Notes: a model not told the origin generated them from the letters alone. A stretch of DNA of 33,127 nt from Clostridiales bacterium (GCA_012744355.1 JAAYHV010000146.1:1-33127); one strand, 5' to 3'; shown: positions 24,424 through 33,127, counted from the first letter of the stretch. Made by a program: numbers and translations.

Positions 24424-24450
24424 AAAGCCGGAGCAATGCTCCGGCTTTTA
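24424..24450. terminator. Terminator of bcd-etfBA
   Basis: Perfect 11-bp stem AAAGCCGGAGC (24424-24434) / GCTCCGGCTTT (24438-24448) with a 3-base loop. The converging zinc-ribbon gene ends 25 bases away, so it probably serves both strands, though the U-runs are short. Confidence 0.85.
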
Positions 24451-24474
24451 AATTTAGGATTATCATAAATAAAC

Positions 24475-24678
24475 TTATTCGTTTTCCATTATTACATCAA
24501 GATTCTCAATATATAAAGAGACTTCGCCACATTTAGGGCAGATTGCAACTTTAGGTTTTTCTAATCGTTTTGCAAAAATACCATTTCCTTTAGACAGCCT
24601 AATACCATATGCACCACCCTCAACTTTAATATCAAAATCTTCTATCATTTCGCACTTGCACTGATTACAAATTCTCAT
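24475..24678 (-). CDS. Small zinc-ribbon protein (67 aa)
   Basis: A 67-residue protein with two Cys pairs, C4-x-x-C7 and C47-P-K-C50, which can form one zinc ribbon around a 40-residue insert. No membrane segment. Such small ribbons are often annotated as nucleic-acid-binding, but function is unknown. The ATG follows AGGAGG. It lies 29 bases downstream of maf on the same strand and is probably co-transcribed. Confidence 0.75.
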   Translation of the reverse strand: MRICNQCKCEMIEDFDIKVEGGAYGIRLSKGNGIFAKRLEKPKVAICPKCGEVSLYIENLDVIMENE

Positions 24679-24707
24679 CTTTTTTCCTCCTGATTTCTAA
24701 GCTTAAA

Positions 24708-25274
24708 TTAAATAACTTTCAGCATTTCCTTTAGTTTTTCCATAGGAAGCCCCATAACATTGGTGTAGCTGCCTTCATATTTTTCTATATATTTTCCAAA
24801 GATACCTTGTATAGCATAGGCACCTGCTTTGTCATAGGGCTCCTCGGTATTAATATAATCATTTATCTCATCATCGGTCATATCTTTAACGTAAACAAGG
24901 GTTTCTTCATAGCTAACGTGCTTAAGGCCGCTGTTTAAATCAATTATTGCAACTCCTGTCGCTACTATGTGCTCGTGGCCTTCAAGGGACTTTATCATTT
25001 TAAAAGCATCATTTTCAGAGCTTGGTTTTCCAAGAATTTCTTCGCTATAGACTACCGTATCAGAGCCGATGATTAAATCATAATCTTTAATATTTTCATT
25101 GTTATATATGTGCATAGCTTTTTTAAAAGCTAAATACATAACGGTACTTATGTAATCGCAGTTTACAGGTTCGTTTTCCAAAATGTCTGCGGGTATTGGT
25201 GTAGCTTTTATTCCGTGTTCTTTTAGCAGCTGAACACGTCTTGGCGATTTAGATGCTAATACTATTTTATACAT
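24708..25274 (-). CDS. maf: Maf-family nucleotide pyrophosphatase
   Basis: A 188-residue Maf protein, a house-cleaning pyrophosphatase that hydrolyses non-canonical or canonical NTPs (dTTP/UTP in the YhdE-type subgroup) and is linked to septum formation. The N-terminal A-S-K-S-P-R-R substrate loop and the G-S-D-T-V-V motif are visible. I start at the ATG at 25272-25274, which has GGAGG seven bases upstream and where family homology begins; an earlier in-frame ATG lacks a site. Divergent from thrS. Confidence 0.92.
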   Translation of the reverse strand: MYKIVLASKSPRRVQLLKEHGIKATPIPADILENEPVNCDYISTVMYLAFKKAMHIYNNENIKDYDLIIGSDTVVYSEEILGKPSSENDAFKMIKSLEGHEHIVATGVAIIDLNSGLKHVSYEETLVYVKDMTDDEINDYINTEEPYDKAGAYAIQGIFGKYIEKYEGSYTNVMGLPMEKLKEMLKVI

Positions 25275-25338
25275 GATAATTCCTCCTATTCCTTTTGTAC
25301 ATTTTACCACAAATCATATCTTATAACAGCTTAAATAG

Positions 25339-25367
25339 TTTACATTAGTCCGAATATATGGTATTAT
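25339..25367 (+). promoter_or_regulatory. Promoter of thrS
   Basis: TTTACA (25339-25344), 17-base spacer, TATTAT (25362-25367). The leader is only about 65 bases, too short for a T-box, and no T-box motifs are seen. Confidence 0.6.
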
Positions 25368-25437
25368 TTCTAGGATGGTATTGCTATAACTAAGGGTTTT
25401 CAAACCTTATATATATAAACTAGTAAAGGGGTAAATC

Positions 25438-27183
25438 ATGGCAAAAGAAAAAATTAATTTTGAAGATGAACAGATAAAGAGCAAATATAGACACACCACT
25501 TCACATATCATGGCTCAGGCAATAAAAAATCTTTGGCCGGACGCGAAGCTTGCAATAGGCCCGTCCATAAAGGATGGATTTTATTATGATATAGATCTTG
25601 AATACAAGATTACAGATCAAGACTTAATGAAAATAATGAAAGAGATGAAAAAAATAATCAAGGCTAATCAAAAACTTGAAAAGTTTGAGTTGCCAAGACA
25701 AGAAGCTATAGATTTCATGGACGAAAAAGGAGAAACATACAAGGTGGAATTGATTCAGGATTTACCTGAAGACACTATTATTTCCTTTTATAAGCAAGGA
25801 GATTTTGTTGATCTTTGCGCAGGTCCTCATATGGAATCAACAGGGCAAATCAAAGCCGTTAAATTAACCAGTGTTGCAGGTGCATACTGGCGTGGCGATG
25901 AAAAGAATAAAATGCTTCAAAGAATATATGGAACTTGCTTTCCTTCTCAAGAAGAACTAGATGGGTATCTTAAGAAAATTGAAGAAGCTAAAAAAAGAGA
26001 TCACAGAAAAATAGGTAAAGAAATGGATTTATTCATGCTAAATGATGCAGGTCCAGGCTTCCCATTTTTCATGCCAAATGGAATGGTTATTAGAAACGAG
26101 CTTGAAAATTTTTGGAGGCAAGAGCACAAAAAGCATGGATATAAAGAGATAAAAACACCTCTTGTATTGAATGAAGAGCTTTGGAGAACATCTGGTCATT
26201 GGGACCACTATAAAGACAACATGTACTTTACAAAGATAGATGACGAAGATTTCGCTATTAAACCAATGAACTGCCCAGGAGCTATGATAGCATACAAGAG
26301 AAAAATGTACTCATATAGAGATTTCCCTATGAGAATAGGAGAGCTTGGCCAAGTACACAGACATGAGCTTTCAGGAGCATTGCATGGTCTTATGAGGGTA
26401 AGAACATTTACTCAAGATGATGCACATATATTTATGCTTCCAGAGCAAATTAAAGAAGAAATTATCGGAGTAATTAAATTCATCGATGAAGTATATAAGC
26501 TTTTTGGATTTAAATATTTTGTAGAGCTATCAACTAGACCTAAAGACTCAATGGGAACAGATGAGGAATGGGACATGGCTGAAAAGGCGTTAAGCGAAGC
26601 CATGAATGAAATAGATTTAGAATATGTTCTAAATGAAGGTGATGGAGCATTCTATGGTCCTAAGCTTGATTTTCATCTTGAAGATTCTCTAGGAAGAACA
26701 TGGCAGTGCGGAACTATTCAATTAGATTTACAGATGCCGCAAAGATTCGATTTAACATATGTAAGCTCTGATGGAGACAAGCATAGGCCTATTATGATTC
26801 ACAGAGTAATTTTCGGTTCAATAGAAAGATTCATAGGAATATTGATAGAGCATACTGCAGGTAAATTCCCACTTTGGATCGCCCCTGTTCAAGTTAAACT
26901 CTTAACTGTAACTGAAGCCCAGGCAGATTATGCTAAACAAGTTATGAAAAAATGTGAAGATGCTGATCTTAGAGTAGAAATTGACATAAGAAACGAAAAA
27001 ATCGGATATAAACTCCGTGAAGCAAGAAATCAGAGAATTTCATACATATGCGTTATAGGAGAAATAGAAGAAGAAAACAATACTCTTTCAGTTAGATCTA
27101 ATAAAACTGGAGATTTAGGGACTTTGCAAGTCGACGACTTTATAGATAAACTGGCTGAAGAAATAAAAACAAAGGCTATATAG
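25438..27183 (+). CDS. thrS: Threonyl-tRNA synthetase lacking the TGS domain
   Basis: A 581-residue class II synthetase charging tRNA-Thr. It begins almost at once with the editing domain (H-T-T-S-H-I-M-A-Q-A near residue 19, C-A-G-P-H about residue 128), so the N-terminal TGS domain of about 60 residues found in standard ThrS (about 640 residues) is missing. The catalytic core is intact: zinc ligands in M-N-C-P-G-A and D-D-A-H-I-F, motif 2 R-H-E-L-S-G, motif 3 G-S-I-E-R-F-I-G, followed by the anticodon-binding domain. The ATG follows AAAGGGG. sppA follows after eight bases. Confidence 0.94.
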   Translation: MAKEKINFEDEQIKSKYRHTTSHIMAQAIKNLWPDAKLAIGPSIKDGFYYDIDLEYKITDQDLMKIMKEMKKIIKANQKLEKFELPRQEAIDFMDEKGETYKVELIQDLPEDTIISFYKQGDFVDLCAGPHMESTGQIKAVKLTSVAGAYWRGDEKNKMLQRIYGTCFPSQEELDGYLKKIEEAKKRDHRKIGKEMDLFMLNDAGPGFPFFMPNGMVIRNELENFWRQEHKKHGYKEIKTPLVLNEELWRTSGHWDHYKDNMYFTKIDDEDFAIKPMNCPGAMIAYKRKMYSYRDFPMRIGELGQVHRHELSGALHGLMRVRTFTQDDAHIFMLPEQIKEEIIGVIKFIDEVYKLFGFKYFVELSTRPKDSMGTDEEWDMAEKALSEAMNEIDLEYVLNEGDGAFYGPKLDFHLEDSLGRTWQCGTIQLDLQMPQRFDLTYVSSDGDKHRPIMIHRVIFGSIERFIGILIEHTAGKFPLWIAPVQVKLLTVTEAQADYAKQVMKKCEDADLRVEIDIRNEKIGYKLREARNQRISYICVIGEIEEENNTLSVRSNKTGDLGTLQVDDFIDKLAEEIKTKAI

Positions 27184-27191
27184 GAGCAGGT

Positions 27192-28247
27192 ATGAATGAA
27201 AATCAAGATAAACAAAATATGAGTTATGATGATTATAAAGTAGAAGCGAAAGAAAATAAAGGTAAAAAAAGAATAAATAAAGGGCTAATCATATTCATTG
27301 TAATTGTAATAGCAGTAGTTCTTTTAGGAGTATCTTGTAACCGGACTATGGTTACGATTATGGGCGGTGTCAGTGAAACTGGAAACAATATAGATTATAG
27401 CGATGACTATATCGCAGTTATTAATGTAGAAGGTACTATAGCAGACAGCGCAGGCTCCATTTTGGAAACTGAGACATATAATCATCAGTTTACCATGGAT
27501 GCGATAGATGCTATAATAGCTGATAAAGAAAATAAAGGCCTAATTACTCAGGTAAATTCACCAGGCGGAAGTGTATATACAAGTGACGAACTTTACCTTA
27601 AGATTTTAAAATACAAGGAAACTGGGCGACCTGTTTATTCGGCTATGGGTTCTATGGCAGCATCTGGCGGATACTATATCTCAGCACCTAGCGATAAGAT
27701 TATTGCTAACAGAAACTGTTGGACAGGTTCTATTGGTGTTAAGATAGGAACTATATACGATACGACTGAGCTTCTTAAGAAGGTCGGAATTGAGGCAGAA
27801 ACCATAACATCTGGAGATAATAAAAACATGGGAAGCTCCTACGAAGAGATAACTGAAGAACAAAAAGAAATCTATCAGGGCCTAGTTGATGAAGCTTATG
27901 AGCAATTTGTAGAGATAGTCGCAAGTGGAAGAAATATGAGTACTAAAAGGGTAAAATCATTGGCTGATGGCAGAATATATACTGCAAAGCAGGCTTTAGA
28001 AAATGGCCTAGTAGATGATATTGGAGATTATGACTATGCAATAGACGCTATGATGTCTGACAACTCCTTGAAAGAATGCGATATTAATTACCTGATACCT
28101 GAAAAAGAAACAGATCTATTTAGTTTTTTAACTGGTAGCGCGCTGTTTAATAGTAGCAGCTTAGCCAGTGAATATAAGGAAATACTGGACTTTGTCGGTA
28201 AAAGTGAAAGTTTCACGGTTACTTACATGTCAAACGCAATTAAATAA
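27192..28247 (+). CDS. sppA: Signal peptide peptidase SppA
   Basis: A 351-residue membrane serine protease (S49) that degrades cleaved signal peptides. A hydrophilic N-terminus and one membrane helix (about 30-48) precede the external protease domain. Nucleophile S158 lies in M-A-A-S-G-G-Y-Y and the general base is K211 in S-G-D-N-K-N-M-G; this 53-residue spacing agrees with the Bacillus enzyme (S147/K199). N-S-P-G-G-S and G-S-I-G-V are further family signs. The ATG follows GGAGCAGG. It sits between thrS and pyrH, where many bacteria have rpsB-tsf. Confidence 0.93.
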   Translation: MNENQDKQNMSYDDYKVEAKENKGKKRINKGLIIFIVIVIAVVLLGVSCNRTMVTIMGGVSETGNNIDYSDDYIAVINVEGTIADSAGSILETETYNHQFTMDAIDAIIADKENKGLITQVNSPGGSVYTSDELYLKILKYKETGRPVYSAMGSMAASGGYYISAPSDKIIANRNCWTGSIGVKIGTIYDTTELLKKVGIEAETITSGDNKNMGSSYEEITEEQKEIYQGLVDEAYEQFVEIVASGRNMSTKRVKSLADGRIYTAKQALENGLVDDIGDYDYAIDAMMSDNSLKECDINYLIPEKETDLFSFLTGSALFNSSSLASEYKEILDFVGKSESFTVTYMSNAIK

Positions 28248-28266
28248 GCATAAAGGATGTGGTTAA

Positions 28267-28971
28267 ATGGCAGTAAAGTACAAGAGAGTTTTGATTAAGA
28301 TTAGTGGAGAAGCACTAGCCGGTAAAAGCAAATTCGGAATAGATCCTGAAACAACTGAAATAGTAGCGAATCAGATAAAGGAGATTAATACTTTAGGAGT
28401 TCAAGTAGGAATTGTAGTAGGAGGAGGAAATTTTTGGAGAGGAAGATCCAGTAACTTTATGGATAGGGCAACGGCCGATTACATGGGAATGCTTGCCACA
28501 GTGATGAACTCTATGGCACTTCAAGATGCTCTATTATCTATAGATTGTCCAGCTGTAGTACAAACAGCTATTGAAATGAAAGAGATTGCAGAACCTTATG
28601 CAAGAAGAAGAGCGATTAGTCACTTGGAAAAAGGAAAAGTTGTAATATTTGGAGCAGGAACAGGAAGTCCCTTCTTTTCAACTGATACTGCGGCTGCACT
28701 TAGAGCAGCTGAAATAGAAGCTGAAATAATACTTCTTGCAAAAAATATAGATGCTGTTTATTCGGACGACCCTGAAACAAATCCAGATGCTGTTAAATTC
28801 GATGAACTTAAATTTATGGATTTAATAGATAAAGATTTAAAGGTTATGGACCTAACAGCAGCAACGCTGTGTAAAGATAACAATATAATAATACATGTAT
28901 TTGCTATTGCTGAAGAGGGCAACCTAATGAAAGCGATAAATGGAGAAAAAATAGGAACATTGATTAAATAA
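28267..28971 (+). CDS. pyrH: UMP kinase
   Basis: A 234-residue hexameric UMP kinase of the amino acid kinase family, making [12 protein letters not shown] at the start, [10 protein letters not shown] (phosphate loop) and [10 protein letters not shown] are diagnostic. The ATG follows AAGGATG, 19 bases after sppA. First of the conserved pyrH-frr-uppS-cdsA-dxr-rseP block. Together with pyrR-uraA at the other end of the window it belongs to UMP metabolism. Confidence 0.96.
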   Translation: MAVKYKRVLIKISGEALAGKSKFGIDPETTEIVANQIKEINTLGVQVGIVVGGGNFWRGRSSNFMDRATADYMGMLATVMNSMALQDALLSIDCPAVVQTAIEMKEIAEPYARRRAISHLEKGKVVIFGAGTGSPFFSTDTAAALRAAEIEAEIILLAKNIDAVYSDDPETNPDAVKFDELKFMDLIDKDLKVMDLTAATLCKDNNIIIHVFAIAEEGNLMKAINGEKIGTLIK

Positions 28972-28985
28972 AATGGAGGTATGTT

Positions 28986-29540
28986 ATGAGTCATTCAAAT
29001 TTAAGTTTACAAGATAGAATTGATAAGAGCTTACTAGTTCTTAAAGAAGATTTAAACGCTGTAAGAGCAGGAAGAGCAAACCCCGCAATATTAGACAAGA
29101 TTACTGTGGATTACTACGGTTCCATGACACCGCTTAGAAGTCTAGCTAATATATCCGTACCAGACCCTAGAACGCTTATGATAATTCCTTTTGATATTAA
29201 ATCAATGGAAAACATAGAGAAAGCTATAAACATAGCTAATATAGGAATCAATCCAAATAATGACGGTAAATGTATAAGACTAGGTATTCCCGTTGTTACA
29301 GAAGAAAGAAGAAAAGAACTTCTTAAAGATGTAAAAAAACTTGGTGAAGAATGTAAAATAGCTATTAGAAATATTCGCCGCGAAGAAAATGATAAGCTTA
29401 AGAAGCAAGAGAAAAATCATGAGATAGGCGAAGATGAATTAAGGGAAGGTCTTGACAGTATTCAAAAGATAATAGACGAAGCTGGTAAAGATATTGACCA
29501 AATCATTGAAGAAAAAGATAAGGAAATCATGGAAGTATAA
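28986..29540 (+). CDS. frr: Ribosome recycling factor
   Basis: A 184-residue RRF that, with EF-G, splits post-termination ribosomes. The R-A-G-R-A-N-P and Y-Y-G-S-M-T-P-L stretches near residues 24-47 and the final D-K-E-I-M-E are characteristic. The ATG follows TGGAGG, 14 bases after pyrH. Length is normal. A stem-loop at 29551-29572 follows, before uppS. Confidence 0.96.
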   Translation: MSHSNLSLQDRIDKSLLVLKEDLNAVRAGRANPAILDKITVDYYGSMTPLRSLANISVPDPRTLMIIPFDIKSMENIEKAINIANIGINPNNDGKCIRLGIPVVTEERRKELLKDVKKLGEECKIAIRNIRREENDKLKKQEKNHEIGEDELREGLDSIQKIIDEAGKDIDQIIEEKDKEIMEV

Positions 29541-29550
29541 AATAAAAGCT

Positions 29551-29572
29551 AACGTGGCGTAAAAGCCACGTT
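29551..29572 (+). other. Hairpin between frr and uppS
   Basis: Perfect 8-bp stem AACGTGGC (29551-29558) / GCCACGTT (29565-29572) with a 6-base loop, followed by ATTTACG, not a real U-run. It is a weak terminator, a processing site or an mRNA stabiliser within the operon. Confidence 0.55.
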
Positions 29573-29591
29573 ATTTACGTAAGGTGGTTAG

Positions 29592-30296
29592 ATGTTAGAA
29601 AATAATATGCCAAAACACGTTGCAGTTATAATGGATGGCAATGGTAGATGGGCTAAAAAGAAAAATTTACCAAGAGTAATGGGCCACAACGCAGGAATGC
29701 AGGCGATGAAAAGAATTGTAATAGCATCGTCTCAGATGGGAATTAAATATCTTACAGTGTACGCATTTTCTACTGAAAACTGGAAAAGAAGCTCAGAAGA
29801 AGTGGGTGGAATTTTTAATTTACTTGTAAAATACGTTAATAGTGAGCTAAAAGAACTTAACGATAATAATGTTAAGGTAAACTCAATTGGGGATTATGAA
29901 ATGGTGCCAAAAAGTGCTAAAGATAAACTAGAGGCGCTTATAGACTCAACTAAAGAAAATGATGGCCTTATATTTAATATAGCTATTAATTACGGAGGAA
30001 GAGCTGAAATTGTAAGAGGAGTTAACAAATTAATTGCCGAGGGCAAGGTAGAAATAACAGAAAATGATATAGCTAATAACCTTTATACTGGAAATGAAAT
30101 TGGAAACATTCCAGATCCTGACTTACTAATTAGGACAAGCGGAGAACAAAGGATTTCAAATTTTCTTTTGTGGCAATGCGCCTACAGTGAATTTGTTTTC
30201 ACAGACGTGCTTTGGCCTGATATGGATAAATCCGAGTTTATAAGGCTTATTGATATATATAAAAATAGAAACAGAAGATACGGAGGCAGAAGTTAA
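29592..30296 (+). CDS. uppS: Undecaprenyl diphosphate synthase (isoprenyl transferase)
   Basis: A 234-residue cis-prenyltransferase that builds undecaprenyl diphosphate, the lipid carrier for cell-wall synthesis. The active site V-I-M-D-G-N-G-R-W-A, the S-T-E-N-W-x-R motif and the C-terminal D-L-L-I-R-T-S-G-E-Q-R and S-E-F-V-F-T-D-x-x-W-P-D are all intact. The ATG follows AAGGTGG. cdsA follows after three bases, so the two are tightly coupled. Confidence 0.96.
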   Translation: MLENNMPKHVAVIMDGNGRWAKKKNLPRVMGHNAGMQAMKRIVIASSQMGIKYLTVYAFSTENWKRSSEEVGGIFNLLVKYVNSELKELNDNNVKVNSIGDYEMVPKSAKDKLEALIDSTKENDGLIFNIAINYGGRAEIVRGVNKLIAEGKVEITENDIANNLYTGNEIGNIPDPDLLIRTSGEQRISNFLLWQCAYSEFVFTDVLWPDMDKSEFIRLIDIYKNRNRRYGGRS

Positions 30297-30299
30297 ATT

Positions 30300-31085
30300 A
30301 TGAAGACTAGAGTATTATCGGGTCTTGTGATGGTACCATTAATATTAATCATATATTTTGGTGGTTACGTTTTACTAACAGCAGGATTTATTTTATCCTT
30401 CATAGCTGTTAGGGAATTTTACAATGGCTTTACTAATGTCGGTATTAAACCCTCATACAATATCGCATACATTGCGCTAATAGCGTTATTTGCTATCCAC
30501 ATGTTTATGCCAGGCAATATGAATATAATCTCTTTATGGCTTGTTTTAGTAGTTATGGCAGGCTTAATATATGGCATGGATGTTGTGAACAGAGGAATTT
30601 CTGATGGAATGGCAACAGTGATTGGTATTATTTATGTAATATTCTTCCTATCTCACATAATATTCATTGACAATTTAGGAGAGTATTCTATACTTATATG
30701 GTTAGTAATAATAACATCCTTTAGCACTGATATATTTGCATATTTTTCAGGGTATCTGTTTGGCAAACACAAACTTGCTCCTAATTTAAGCCCTAAAAAA
30801 ACAATAGAAGGTGCCATAGGTGGCGCTCTTGGAAGCATAATTTTCAGTGGACTTTTTGGATACTTAGTAGTTCCAAGGCTTTTAATTCACTGCATAATAA
30901 TCGGTTTAATCGGAGGAATTTGTTCTCAATTTGGAGATCTTACAGCATCAGCGCTTAAACGCAAGATGGATGTTAAGGACTATGGTAATCTTATTCCAGG
31001 GCACGGCGGAATTATGGATAGATTTGATAGCGTTATATTTATGTCGCCAATCATTTATTACTACATAATATTCATAATAATTTAG
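30300..31085 (+). CDS. cdsA: Phosphatidate cytidylyltransferase
   Basis: A 261-residue polytopic membrane enzyme forming CDP-diacylglycerol, the branch point of phospholipid synthesis. The C-terminal signature S-A-L-K-R-K-x-x-x-K-D-Y-G-x-x-x-P-G-H-G-G-I-M-D-R-F-D is complete, with several hydrophobic segments before it. It starts three bases after the uppS stop; dxr follows after ten bases. Confidence 0.95.
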   Translation: MKTRVLSGLVMVPLILIIYFGGYVLLTAGFILSFIAVREFYNGFTNVGIKPSYNIAYIALIALFAIHMFMPGNMNIISLWLVLVVMAGLIYGMDVVNRGISDGMATVIGIIYVIFFLSHIIFIDNLGEYSILIWLVIITSFSTDIFAYFSGYLFGKHKLAPNLSPKKTIEGAIGGALGSIIFSGLFGYLVVPRLLIHCIIIGLIGGICSQFGDLTASALKRKMDVKDYGNLIPGHGGIMDRFDSVIFMSPIIYYYIIFIII

Positions 31086-31095
31086 TGGAGAAAAT

Positions 31096-32253
31096 ATGAA
31101 AGAAATAATAATTTTAGGAAGCACTGGTTCAATAGGAACACAGGCCCTTGATATAGTGGATGAAAATTCTGATAAGTTTAAGGTCGTAGGCTTAAGCTGT
31201 AATAGCAAAATAAAAGAATTAAAACATCAAATTAAAACATATTCGCCTAAATACGTATGTGTTAGTAAAGAAAAAGATGCCATAGAGTTAAAAAAGGAAT
31301 TTTACAAGGTGGAATTCTTTGTTGGCTCTTTAGGTCTTTTTGAAATGGCTTCATTAAAATGTGATTTGTTATTAAATGCTTTAATGGGAATAAGCGGATT
31401 AGCGCCTACATATAATGCCATAAAAAATGGAGTAGACATAGCACTAGCAAATAAAGAAACAATGGTAACTGGTGGAAAGCTGATAACTGATTTAGCAAAA
31501 GAAAAAAATGTAAATATTTTACCAGTCGACAGCGAGCACAGCGCCATATTTCAGTGTCTCATGGGAAATAAAATGAGTAGCGTGAAAAGGTTAATAATAA
31601 CTGCATCAGGTGGTCCTTTTAGAAATATGAATCTTAAAGAATTGGAAAATGTTACTTTAAGACAAGCATTAAAACATCCTAATTGGAGTATGGGCCAGAA
31701 GATAACAATAGATTCAGCTACAATGATGAATAAAGGGCTAGAAGTTATAGAAGCTAAGTGGCTGTTTGGCATAGAAGCCGATAAAATTGATGTTTTAGTG
31801 CATCCAGAAAGCATAGTCCATTCTATGGTAGAATATGAAGATACATCGATAATAGCTCAGTTAGGATACCCTGACATGAGAATTCCTATAGGGCTAGCTC
31901 TAAACTATCCAGATAGGCTAAGTTGCTTAAAAGAGAGTCTTGACTTTATAAAAGCTGGTTCAACTCTTAACTTTGAGCAGCCCAAATTAGACGTATTTAA
32001 GCCACTAAGCATGGCGTATGATGCGCTGAAAGAGGGAGGAAATAAATCGGTAGTGTTAAACGGAGCCAATGAAGTTTTAGTAAGTGAATTCTTAAAGGAT
32101 AATATTAGATTTATAGATATTCAGAACACTTTAATTAAGATAATGGATATGAATTTAGATGGCAAGATAGACACATTGGAAGAAATTTTAGCCCTAGACA
32201 TTGAAGTTAGAGCTAAGACTATGGAAATAATCAAACGAGGTGAACAATGCTAA
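31096..32253 (+). CDS. dxr: 1-deoxy-D-xylulose 5-phosphate reductoisomerase
   Basis: A 385-residue enzyme of the MEP isoprenoid pathway that converts DXP to MEP with NADPH. The nucleotide loop G-S-T-G-S-I-G-T-Q, A-L-A-N-K-E-T and the metal/substrate site P-V-D-S-E-H-S-A-I-F-Q are present. The ATG follows GTGGAG. The stop overlaps the rseP start by seven bases. It supplies the precursors that uppS, two genes upstream, polymerises. Confidence 0.96.
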   Translation: MKEIIILGSTGSIGTQALDIVDENSDKFKVVGLSCNSKIKELKHQIKTYSPKYVCVSKEKDAIELKKEFYKVEFFVGSLGLFEMASLKCDLLLNALMGISGLAPTYNAIKNGVDIALANKETMVTGGKLITDLAKEKNVNILPVDSEHSAIFQCLMGNKMSSVKRLIITASGGPFRNMNLKELENVTLRQALKHPNWSMGQKITIDSATMMNKGLEVIEAKWLFGIEADKIDVLVHPESIVHSMVEYEDTSIIAQLGYPDMRIPIGLALNYPDRLSCLKESLDFIKAGSTLNFEQPKLDVFKPLSMAYDALKEGGNKSVVLNGANEVLVSEFLKDNIRFIDIQNTLIKIMDMNLDGKIDTLEEILALDIEVRAKTMEIIKRGEQC

Positions 32254-33127
32254 CATTAGTGTTAACGATATTACTATTTTTTCTACTTATATTTCCCCAT
32301 GAATTGGGGCATTTTATAGTGGCAAAAGCTTTAGGAGTGCAGGTAAATGAATTCTCTATTGGAATGGGACCTTCCCTTTACCATAGGCAAGGCAAGGAAA
32401 CAAAATACTCTATAAGGGCAATTCCACTAGGTGGATATTGCGCCATGGAAGGCGAAAACGATAAAAGTGATAACCCAAGAGCTTTTAATAATAAAGCATG
32501 GTGGAAAAAGATTCTTGTATTAATATCAGGAGCAGCTATGAATATACTAGTAGCTGTTTTAATAATGCTGATATCAATAAGTGTTACAGGAATTACAACA
32601 AACGTTATTGAAAAGGTCAATTCTGATGGGCCAGCGGCTGCTGCCGGAATGATGGATGGTGATGAGATCATCGAGATAGATGGGGTCGTAATAAAAGACT
32701 TTAACGATGTTGCAAAAGCTATAGATGGAAGCGAAGGCAGTAGCCTTGAAGTAAAAGTAGAAAGAAACCAAAGCATCAAAACTCTTAATATGTCACCTGT
32801 AGAAAACGATGAGGGAAGATATTTAGTTGGCATAGAGAGCAGGCTAAATCATAGCCCCCTAGTAGGCCTTAGGTATTGTTTACCTGCTACTTGGAACATG
32901 AATGTGGCATTAATAAGTGGCTTTAAAGAGCTTCTTACGGGAGGAGTGTCAACAGATGATATATCAGGACCAGTTGGTATAGTTAAACTAGTTGGAGATT
33001 CCAGTGAATACGGTTTCACATATTTTCTTTACTTAGCTTCACTTATAAGCTTAAACATTGCTATAATAAATCTATTACCACTACCAGCCCTTGATGGTGG
33101 AAGGATAATATTTGTAATTATTAGAGG
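32247..33127 (+). CDS. rseP: RseP site-2 zinc metalloprotease (partial, 3' end missing)
   Basis: The first 293 codons of an intramembrane site-2 protease; the gene leaves the window. The catalytic H-E-L-G-H lies in the first membrane helix (H18, E19, H22). A G-G-Y-C-A-M-E-G loop follows, then one PDZ domain (about 108-190). The second half of the active site, N-L-L-P-L-P-A-L-D-G-G-R, is just before the right edge. It cleaves membrane-bound anti-sigma factors or leftover signal peptides (RasP in Bacillus). The start ATG lies inside the end of dxr, behind GAGGTGA, so translation is coupled. Confidence 0.93.
   Translation, partial: MLTLVLTILLFFLLIFPHELGHFIVAKALGVQVNEFSIGMGPSLYHRQGKETKYSIRAIPLGGYCAMEGENDKSDNPRAFNNKAWWKKILVLISGAAMNILVAVLIMLISISVTGITTNVIEKVNSDGPAAAAGMMDGDEIIEIDGVVIKDFNDVAKAIDGSEGSSLEVKVERNQSIKTLNMSPVENDEGRYLVGIESRLNHSPLVGLRYCLPATWNMNVALISGFKELLTGGVSTDDISGPVGIVKLVGDSSEYGFTYFLYLASLISLNIAIINLLPLPALDGGRIIFVIIR

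Noticed and set aside
25311..25437. T-box leader for thrS
   Set aside because: The leader is about 65 bases from the promoter and shows no T-box sequence, specifier hairpin or terminator; only a weak AAGG/CCTT hairpin.

Overview
The window is low-GC, gene-dense DNA from a Firmicute, most likely an anaerobic member of the Clostridia. The grounds are strong GGAGG-type ribosome binding sites, frequent TTG starts, a Gram-positive type LexA box, a PyrR attenuator, an L20-type leader ahead of infC-rpmI-rplT, RNase Y, a DXP-pathway gene, and a bcd-etfB-etfA set of the NADH-linked (bifurcating-type) sort. I cannot name the species. No transposase, tRNA, rRNA, prophage or CRISPR array was found. Almost everything is chromosomal housekeeping. 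The only accessory-looking stretch is about 7.1-8.5 kb.

Layout. 1-1.02 kb, minus: the start of a UMF1-type MFS transporter behind a zinc-dependent phospholipase C-like protein. 1.1-3.2 kb, minus: pyrR-uraA with a complete PyrR-type leader (promoter, binding loop, terminator). It is divergent from a LysO-family transporter gene whose promoter overlaps the pyrR promoter. 4.3-5.0 kb, minus: lexA with its own box. 5.06-6.38 kb, plus: infC (AUU start)-rpmI-rplT behind an L20-type attenuator leader. 6.5-7.1 kb, minus: an Lrp/AsnC regulator. 7.1-8.5 kb: a short orphan reading frame, two tiny membrane proteins and an unrecognised 147-residue protein.

8.68-10.4 kb: niaR diverges from a lone PTS EIIC-like membrane protein. 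A clear palindromic operator overlaps the transporter promoter, so the transporter is predicted to carry a vitamin B3-type precursor. 10.5-14.1 kb, plus: a secreted trigger-factor-like lipoprotein, then nrdR (with a candidate pair of NrdR boxes over its own promoter), cmk and a DUF1015 gene. 14.2-15.7 kb: radC and a MinD-like ATPase, which looks like a collapsed radC-mreBCD-minCD cluster. 15.8-21.1 kb: rny, a MATE exporter, then a cysteine desulfurase-thiI pair for tRNA 4-thiouridine. 21.3-24.4 kb: bcd-etfB-etfA. 24.5-25.3 kb, minus: maf and a small zinc ribbon.

25.4 kb to the end, plus: thrS (lacking the usual N-terminal TGS domain), sppA, pyrH, frr, uppS, cdsA, dxr and rseP. rseP runs off the window. 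This last run is the conserved bacterial pyrH-frr-uppS-cdsA-dxr-rseP block, joining UMP supply and ribosome recycling to isoprenoid, undecaprenyl and phospholipid precursor synthesis and intramembrane proteolysis.

The most useful observations are regulatory: the NiaR operator that predicts a substrate for an orphan EIIC protein, the PyrR leader with a compensated base pair, the NrdR box pair, and the AUU-started, L20-leader-controlled infC. No clearly new multi-gene defence or metabolic system is visible. The best candidate for something undescribed is the small-protein cluster at 7.46-8.49 kb.
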